From assembly GCF_003987145.1 (NCBI RefSeq), contig NZ_PIPL01000001.1:1302001-1366000 (forward strand): DNA of 64,000 bases. Direction: 5' to 3'. This DNA comes from Aliidiomarina minuta. GTDB taxonomy: Bacteria > Pseudomonadota > Gammaproteobacteria > Enterobacterales > Alteromonadaceae. The notes below the pieces were generated by a model, which did not search any database, had not been told where the DNA came from, and saw nothing but the letters and a program-made list of their open reading frames with translations. Positions within the stretch are counted from its first letter, which is position 1, and each line of letters begins with the position of its first letter. Of this stretch, positions 58,919 through 64,000 are shown piece by piece. Both the position numbers and the translations under genes were made by a program.

Positions 58919-58934
58919 TAGTTTCACCGCATCT

Positions 58935-59447
58935 TTAACGGCGACTATGGAGAGAGATGAGTAATTCAGCTTCGTTACGGGGCAGTTCACATTCGGCCAT
59001 GAGCTCTTCCACATCAGCGCCTTTTTCAACGAGCTTGGCAGCGCGTTGATAGAAGCGACTTTCCGGGGTCTGTTCTTCCAGCTGTTGCTGTGACTGCTGC
59101 AGACTGTCCTGTAACTCAGATAATCGCGCCTGCTCTTGCCGCAATAACGCAAAACTTTGCTCTACTTCACGCTGACGTTGCTGCAATTCGCTGAACTGCT
59201 GCATTATATATTGTTGCTCTTCACTCACTGGCTCAGTAACCCGGCGAGCCTGCTCTGCAGCTGCCCGCTGAGCCGCTTTCTCAGCAGCATCACCGGCGGC
59301 TTGCGCAGCTGACTGAGCAATTACTCCAGTCAGCTTAAGTTGTTCCTGACGATGAAGGTACAATGCGATCAATACCACTACCACACCCGCCAGTGCTGCC
59401 AGAGACAGGCTTAAACCTAACCAGTGCGATAATATTATTTGCTCCAT
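58935..59447 (-). CDS. DUF2802 domain protein of the chemotaxis locus
   Basis: A 170-residue protein: one N-terminal membrane helix (LGLSLSLAALAGVVVVLIALYL), a long Ala/Gln/Glu coiled coil (about 45-125), then a C-terminal DUF2802 domain (YQRAAKLVEKGADVEELMAECELPRNEAELL). The family occurs beside cheW in polar-flagellum bacteria, and its exact role is unknown. It is last in the che operon here, 15 bp after cheW. Confidence 0.82.
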   Translation of the reverse strand: MEQIILSHWLGLSLSLAALAGVVVVLIALYLHRQEQLKLTGVIAQSAAQAAGDAAEKAAQRAAAEQARRVTEPVSEEQQYIMQQFSELQQRQREVEQSFALLRQEQARLSELQDSLQQSQQQLEEQTPESRFYQRAAKLVEKGADVEELMAECELPRNEAELLISLHSRR

Positions 59448-59462
59448 CTTCAGACTACCTTG

Positions 59463-59969
59463 TTAAATACGTGAGATTTCATCCCACTCATCGTCAGTCA
59501 GCAGCTTATTCAGGTCAACCAGAATTAATAATTCACCTTCACGATTACTGACACCCTGAATAAATTTAGCGCTTTCTTCTGTGCCTACGTTAGGCGCACT
59601 GTCGATTTCTGAGGTGCGCAAATAAACCACTTCCGCCACACTGTCTACCAGTATACCAATAACCTGCTGGTCCGCTTCAATGATAACCACACGGCTATTG
59701 TCGGTCACTTCCGCGGCAGGCAAACCAAAACGAGTACGGGTATCAATTACGGTGACCACGTTGCCACGCAGATTGATAATTCCGAGCACGTAATCGGGAG
59801 CACCGGGAACCGGAGCTATTTCACTGTAACGCAGCACTTCCTGAACCTGCATGACGGCAATACCGTAGGTTTCTTCTTCCAGCTGGAAGGTTACCCACTG
59901 CAGAATTTTATCATCGCCATCAGTGGCGGTCTGGTTTTTCAAACTACGGTTGTCTTGTTTAGTGCTCAT
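59463..59969 (-). CDS. cheW: Chemotaxis adaptor CheW
   Basis: A 168-residue CheW. Core: WVTFQLEEETYGIAVMQVQEVLRYSEIAPVPGAPDYVLGIINLRGNVVTVIDTRTRFGL, then VGILVDSVAEVVYL. It couples chemoreceptors to CheA in the signalling array. It lies 28 bp after parP and before the DUF2802 gene. Confidence 0.95.
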   Translation of the reverse strand: MSTKQDNRSLKNQTATDGDDKILQWVTFQLEEETYGIAVMQVQEVLRYSEIAPVPGAPDYVLGIINLRGNVVTVIDTRTRFGLPAAEVTDNSRVVIIEADQQVIGILVDSVAEVVYLRTSEIDSAPNVGTEESAKFIQGVSNREGELLILVDLNKLLTDDEWDEISRI

Positions 59970-59997
59970 AATTTACTCCATGCCAGTCAACTACTAC

Positions 59998-60801
59998 TTA
60001 GTCCTGACTATTCAACCCCTGTTCCAGCATCTCGACCATGGCATCTACGTCCAGAATAGCGCACATTTTTTCGCGCACTACGCCGGCCAGCCAGGGTCGC
60101 TTGCCATTGCTACTTTTTCGCCATTGTACGTCATCTGGCGACAATGATTCTGTGGTTACTAAGCTTTCACACGCCAGCCCCCAGCGACTTTCATTCAACA
60201 TGATCAGATAACGGTAACCTAAAGCGTCGGCCATTTCCTGATTGTATTTTTCTGGCATCACCCATTGAGCTGTATCGACCACATTCAGCTTTTCTTCACG
60301 ATTGGTCATAATTCCTAAATACCAGGGCGGCTTGCCAAATATGGTGCTGGGTTCCTTCCACTCATGAATACCGCCCAGGCTTTTCAGCGGAACGGCAAGC
60401 TTGAGGCCTGCCACACTGAAAAAGAGTGCCTGGAAATCACCTTCATGGTAATCCCGCATACTATCAGCAACAGGGGGTGGTGGAACTTCAACCAGAGCCT
60501 CGGACTCAGCTGCAATCTCGTCAGTCTCTTCGACTTCGTCAATCGTCTCAACTTCAGGTTCCGCTACAACCTCAGCTTCTACCGGTGTCGCCTCAACCTC
60601 AACAGGTTGTTCAACCTGAGGTTCGGTTTGCTCTTCGGTTTGCGCAAAGGCCTCGTCTTTAACCGCGCTGGCCTGCTGCAATAACTTCTCTACTTTTGCA
60701 GTATCCAGCACAGGGGCCGTTCTAATCTCTGGTTCTTCGGTTTCAAGCAGCAAGGCATCCAGGTATTCATTCATTGCCTTGTCTCGTGAAAAGCTACTCA
60801 T
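59998..60801 (-). CDS. parP: ParP-like protein with C-terminal CheW domain
   Basis: A 267-residue protein. An acidic, Pro/Val/Glu-rich N-terminal half (about 20-115) is followed by a CheW-like domain (FQALFFSVAGLKLAVPLKSLGGIHEWKEPSTIFGKPPWYLGIMTNREEKLNVVD). In Vibrio, ParP binds ParC and CheA and keeps arrays at the pole. Its place between a ParA-type gene and cheW fits that role. It could instead be annotated simply as a second CheW-domain protein. Confidence 0.8.
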   Translation of the reverse strand: MSSFSRDKAMNEYLDALLLETEEPEIRTAPVLDTAKVEKLLQQASAVKDEAFAQTEEQTEPQVEQPVEVEATPVEAEVVAEPEVETIDEVEETDEIAAESEALVEVPPPPVADSMRDYHEGDFQALFFSVAGLKLAVPLKSLGGIHEWKEPSTIFGKPPWYLGIMTNREEKLNVVDTAQWVMPEKYNQEMADALGYRYLIMLNESRWGLACESLVTTESLSPDDVQWRKSSNGKRPWLAGVVREKMCAILDVDAMVEMLEQGLNSQD

Positions 60802-60810
60802 GAGTTCCCC

Positions 60811-61590
60811 TTACACCGGCTGGTCTTGCGACAGCAAAGTGCTCAGCAGACCATTATAGGCAAAAACACCCCGTGAATTGGGCGCATAAATAGATGGCGG
60901 AGTCTGTGCTGTACTAGCATCACGAAATTTAGTGTCTACAGGTATCATGCCGTTCCATACCAGGTCGCCATGCATAGTGCGTAACTTCTGATACGCCTCT
61001 AAAGATGCCCGGGTTCGTTTGTCATACAAAGTGGGCACTATAGTCACCTGATGTTGCAGACTCTTAGAATGCTGAATTAATTTCAATGTACCCATCATGC
61101 GATCCAGCCCTTTCAACGCCAGGAACTCGGTCTGTACCGGAATAATAACGCGGGTACTGGCGGCCAGCGCATTGACCATTAACACCCCAAGTACTGGCGG
61201 CACGTCAATCAATACGTAGTCATAGTCATTCTGCAGCAATTGAGTTAACCGGCGAATCACCAGCCCCATGCCACTTTGCGTGCCGAGTTTGCGATCCAGA
61301 GTGGCCAACGCCATGGTCGCTGGCAATACATCCAGGTTGTCAAAACCACTGGCGCAGATTGTCTGCTGAGCCTGCTCACGGGTAACGTCTTTGCCCGCCA
61401 GAAATAAGGCGTACATGCTATTACTGAGATCATCGGTATCGATATTAAAGTAATAAGTTAAAGAAGCATGCGGATCCGTGTCGATCAGCAACACCCGCTT
61501 GCCACGCTGCGCGAGCATGCCACCGAGGGTCACTGTGGTGGTGGTTTTACCCACCCCACCTTTTTGATTGGCAATAGCCCAGACAATCAC
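60811..61590 (-). CDS. parC: ParA-family ATPase ParC, polar localisation of chemotaxis arrays
   Basis: A 259-residue ParA/MinD-type ATPase with the deviant Walker A KGGVGKTTTTV near the N-terminus, IDTDPHASLTYYF and VLIDVPPVLGVL (Walker B region). In Vibrio the chemotaxis ParC places arrays at the flagellar pole with ParP. It is not the chromosome-partition ParA: there is no parB nearby, and it sits 9 bp after cheB and 9 bp before parP. It is also unrelated to topoisomerase ParC. Confidence 0.87.
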   Translation of the reverse strand: MIVWAIANQKGGVGKTTTTVTLGGMLAQRGKRVLLIDTDPHASLTYYFNIDTDDLSNSMYALFLAGKDVTREQAQQTICASGFDNLDVLPATMALATLDRKLGTQSGMGLVIRRLTQLLQNDYDYVLIDVPPVLGVLMVNALAASTRVIIPVQTEFLALKGLDRMMGTLKLIQHSKSLQHQVTIVPTLYDKRTRASLEAYQKLRTMHGDLVWNGMIPVDTKFRDASTAQTPPSIYAPNSRGVFAYNGLLSTLLSQDQPV

Positions 61591-61599
61591 AAGCTGCTC

Positions 61600-62703
61600 C
61601 TACTGATAACCCACCTCACGCATAATGCTTCTGGCCATGTTATTCAGAGCAATGCTCTTTTCCGCGATACCCGTGCTGGCAACGGCCTGAGGCATACCAT
61701 AAACAACACAGGACTCCTGGTCCTGAGCCCATATTTTTGACCCCTGGGCCTTGAGCAAGCGGGCGCCTTCGCGGCCATCCGCGCCCATACCTGTCAAAAT
61801 AACGGCCAACGCGCTATTGCCATACACTTTGCTCAGTGAGGCAAAAGTAAGATCGACACTAGGGCGATAGGTAATACGTTCACTTTCATCAGCTTTTATA
61901 CGCAAACGTACATTGCCTGGCCGTCCATCCGCGAGCATTTGCATGCCGCCAGGTGCCAGATAAGCAACGCCGGCTTTAAGCACATCGCCATCACTGGCTT
62001 CGCGCACTTCAATCTTACATAAACCATTAAGACGTTGGGCAAAGGCTTTGGTAAAGGCCGCAGGCATATGCTGCACCAGCACTATCGGGTAAGGAAAATT
62101 AGCAGGCAGTTGCGTCAAAATTGTCTGCAAGGCAACAGGGCCCCCGGTCGAGGTTCCGATCGCCAGCACTTTATACTGGCTGTTAACCTGCAGATTAGTA
62201 CCACTAACCGGCGCTGAATCGGCACTCGAAGTACGGCGAACAGGTGCCGCTGGCGAAGGTCTGGTCGCAGCAGGCTCAGTGCGGGTGACTGAACGTCGTG
62301 GCACCGACTTACGGGCAATGCTTATAACCCGCTGCTGCAACACATTAACCGCGTCTTCACGATTACGCGCTATATCTTCAAATTTTTTCGGCAGAAAATC
62401 TAAAGCGCCCGCTTCCAGTGCATCCAGCGTTGCCTTGGCACCATCGTGGGTCAGGGAGCTGAACATTAGAATAGGTGTTGGGCATTCCGCCATAATACGA
62501 CGCACGGCACTGATTCCGTCCAGTACCGGCATTTCTATATCCATGGTAATTACATCAGGCTTGAGCTTTTTTGTTTGCTCTATAGCGGCTTCACCGTCTT
62601 CGGCGGTACCAACCACATCCAGCTCGGCTGATGCATTCAGTATTTCACTGACCCGGCGCCGAAAGAAGCTCGAGTCATCTACTACAAGAACACGGATTGT
62701 CAT
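61600..62703 (-). CDS. cheB: Protein-glutamate methylesterase/glutaminase CheB
   Basis: A 367-residue protein. Receiver domain at 1-120 with Asp55 (VITMDIEMPVLDG), a Pro/Ala/Ser/Thr-rich linker (about 135-175) and a CheB catalytic domain with the serine in AIGTSTGGPVALQTIL, the histidine in VLVQHMPAAFT and the aspartate in VILTGMGADGREG. It demethylates receptors for adaptation when phosphorylated by CheA. It follows cheA by 15 bp. Confidence 0.96.
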   Translation of the reverse strand: MTIRVLVVDDSSFFRRRVSEILNASAELDVVGTAEDGEAAIEQTKKLKPDVITMDIEMPVLDGISAVRRIMAECPTPILMFSSLTHDGAKATLDALEAGALDFLPKKFEDIARNREDAVNVLQQRVISIARKSVPRRSVTRTEPAATRPSPAAPVRRTSSADSAPVSGTNLQVNSQYKVLAIGTSTGGPVALQTILTQLPANFPYPIVLVQHMPAAFTKAFAQRLNGLCKIEVREASDGDVLKAGVAYLAPGGMQMLADGRPGNVRLRIKADESERITYRPSVDLTFASLSKVYGNSALAVILTGMGADGREGARLLKAQGSKIWAQDQESCVVYGMPQAVASTGIAEKSIALNNMARSIMREVGYQ

Positions 62704-62718
62704 TAATTGAATTGCCTT

Positions 62719-64000
62719 TTAGCGTTTGGCGTAATGCTTTAATAAGCTTGGGATATCCAGAATCAGGGCGATGCCACCATCACTGGTGATAGTCGCGCCA
62801 GCCATGCCGGGCGTGCCTTGTAGCATGCTGTCGAGAGGCTTAATAACTACTTCTTCCTGACCAATCAGCCCATCCACCACAAAACCTACCTGGCGAGTGC
62901 CAAGCTGAACCACAACCACGTGACCATGATCCGGGCGGCTTTGCCGATCCGCATTTCGCTGCAACCAATGCTGCAGATAAAATAAAGGTATCGCTCGCTC
63001 ACGCACAATCATAGTGCGCTGCCCGTCTACTGTATTAATAAGTTTCTTGTCCAGGCCAATAATTTCGCTGACCTGAGCCAGTGGTAAAGCAAATGTCTGC
63101 TTCGCTACCAGAACCATTAAAGTAGGTAAAATCGCCAGCGTTAACGGCACTTTAATTTCTAAAATAGTGCCTTTACCCATTTCTGAGTCAATACGTATAG
63201 AGCCATTGAGCTGGTTGATTTTGGTTTTCACCACATCCATACCCACACCACGACCAGAAACGTCTGATATTTCTGTCTTGGTAGAGAAGCCGGCTGCAAA
63301 AATCAGGTTATAGGCTTCTTCATTGCTCATACGGGAGGCAGAATCTTCGTCCAGCACCCCTTTTTCTATGGCAATTTTTTTCAATTTTTCAGCATCCATA
63401 CCGGCGCCATCATCGGTGATGGTAAGCAGAATATGATCGCCTTCCTGAGAAGCACTTAGTTTAACTACACCAACCCGTGGTTTGCCTGACTTTTCACGCT
63501 CGTCCGGCATTTCAATGCCGTGATCGACAGAGTTGCGCACCAGGTGGACCAGGGGATCGGCGAGTGCTTCGACCAGATTTTTATCTAAATCGGTATCTTC
63601 ACCGGACAATTCCAGGGTGATTTCTTTTTTCAACGTACGGGCAAGATCACGCACCACCCGAGGGAAGCGGCCGAAAACTTTCTTAATCGGCTGCATACGG
63701 GTTTTCATCACTGCGCCTTGCAGATCGCCTGTCACTACGTCCAGATTAGCAATGGTTTTACTAAGCTCTTCGTCATCCACATCCTGCTTGCTGTCAATGC
63801 TCAGCAAGCGGTTGCGCACCAGTACTAATTCGCCGACCATATTCATGATCTCGTCCAGTCGCTTAGTGTCGACCCGAACTGTAGTTTCGGCTGGAGGTGG
63901 AGCAGTCTTCGCCGCTGCCTTAGCAGCTGGCGCTGGCTTGGCCACTTCTGCTTTAGCCGCCGGAGCTTTCGCTGCAGGTTTAGCCGCGCCTTCGTCTGTA
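62719..64000 (-). CDS. cheA: Chemotaxis histidine kinase CheA, 5'-truncated by window edge
   Basis: The frame stays open to the window edge, so the N-terminal phosphotransfer domain is missing. What is visible: an Ala/Lys/Pro linker, the dimerisation domain (TKRLDEIMNMVGELVLVRNRL), the ATP-binding domain with N box (LVHLVRNSVDHGIE), G boxes (TDDGAGMD, GRGVGMDVV) and a C-terminal CheW-like domain (GTRQVGFVVDGLIGQEEVVIKPL). It phosphorylates CheY and CheB. First visible gene of the che-par operon; more che or fli genes are expected upstream. Confidence 0.95.
   Translation of the reverse strand, partial: TDEGAAKPAAKAPAAKAEVAKPAPAAKAAAKTAPPPAETTVRVDTKRLDEIMNMVGELVLVRNRLLSIDSKQDVDDEELSKTIANLDVVTGDLQGAVMKTRMQPIKKVFGRFPRVVRDLARTLKKEITLELSGEDTDLDKNLVEALADPLVHLVRNSVDHGIEMPDEREKSGKPRVGVVKLSASQEGDHILLTITDDGAGMDAEKLKKIAIEKGVLDEDSASRMSNEEAYNLIFAAGFSTKTEISDVSGRGVGMDVVKTKINQLNGSIRIDSEMGKGTILEIKVPLTLAILPTLMVLVAKQTFALPLAQVSEIIGLDKKLINTVDGQRTMIVRERAIPLFYLQHWLQRNADRQSRPDHGHVVVVQLGTRQVGFVVDGLIGQEEVVIKPLDSMLQGTPGMAGATITSDGGIALILDIPSLLKHYAKR

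Noticed and set aside
60811..61590. Chromosome-partition ParA, which would suggest a nearby origin
   Set aside because: There is no parB, gidA or dnaA nearby. The gene lies between cheB and parP, which indicates the chemotaxis ParC.

Overview
The window looks like the chromosome of a free-living, probably marine gammaproteobacterium. Gene order supports this: aspS-yebC-ruvCAB, ybgC-tolQRAB-pal-cpoB followed by tRNA-Lys and nadA, a complete ccmABCDEFGHI operon beside chemotaxis genes (cheA-cheB-parC-parP-cheW), cmoAB, and gltBD. The combination of a Mrp-type cation/proton antiporter, BCCT and DASS transporters, and a polar-flagellum-type chemotaxis locus points to Alteromonadales, perhaps an Idiomarina-like genus. 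The genus is an impression from protein style, not a proven assignment. Both window edges cut a gene: a BCCT transporter at the left and cheA at the right.

Layout. 1-1.6 kb: BCCT carrier. 1.65-7.1 kb: an arsenic operon read leftward (arsR, acr3, gapdh, arsJ, then a Na/Pi-cotransporter-like gene) behind a clear arsR operator. 7.2-11.4 kb: a metallo-beta-lactamase-fold lipoprotein, the divergent asnC/asnA pair, and bfd plus two complementary bacterioferritins under a Fur box. 11.6-18.5 kb: an eight-gene Mrp/Mbh-like antiporter operon. 18.5-27 kb: DASS symporter, gltB-gltD, a DUF3149 microprotein and a small outer-membrane barrel. 27.1-28.3 kb: an unusual hairpin-packed tandem repeat beside tRNA-Ser. 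28.2-36 kb: a YeeZ-like dehydratase, nadA, two tRNA-Lys genes and the tol-pal operon. 36.2-36.4 kb: a probable intergenic small RNA. 36.7-41.4 kb: ruvB, ruvA, ruvC, yebC, aspS. 41.5-50.5 kb: a membrane diguanylate cyclase with three periplasmic sensor domains, cmoAB, a LysR regulator, galU, rssB and mlaA. 50.5-57.5 kb: ccm operon. 57.6-64 kb: FliK-like and FlhX-like proteins, then DUF2802, cheW, parP, parC, cheB, cheA.

How the genes work together. Most genes are housekeeping and lie in tightly coupled operons with 1-11 bp overlaps. The ars operon combines arsenite efflux (Acr3) with the GAPDH/ArsJ route for removing arsenate as 1-arseno-3-phosphoglycerate. The ferritin operon appears to divide iron oxidation and heme binding between two subunits, with Bfd for iron release. 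The ccm genes would mature the c-type cytochromes. The chemotaxis block would build a pole-anchored array.

Non-coding structure is the most distinctive part of the window. A family of short repeats, roughly 38 nt, with core GGGGTCAGAGCTAAAA and ends GTGGTGAA/TTCACCAC, occurs in five clusters, mostly at gene 3' ends. A 286-bp tandem repeat at tRNA-Ser holds nine consecutive stem-loops per unit. A promoter-to-terminator unit of about 138 nt between ybgC and ruvB is a good small-RNA candidate. No transposase, integrase, phage gene, CRISPR array or defence system was recognised.
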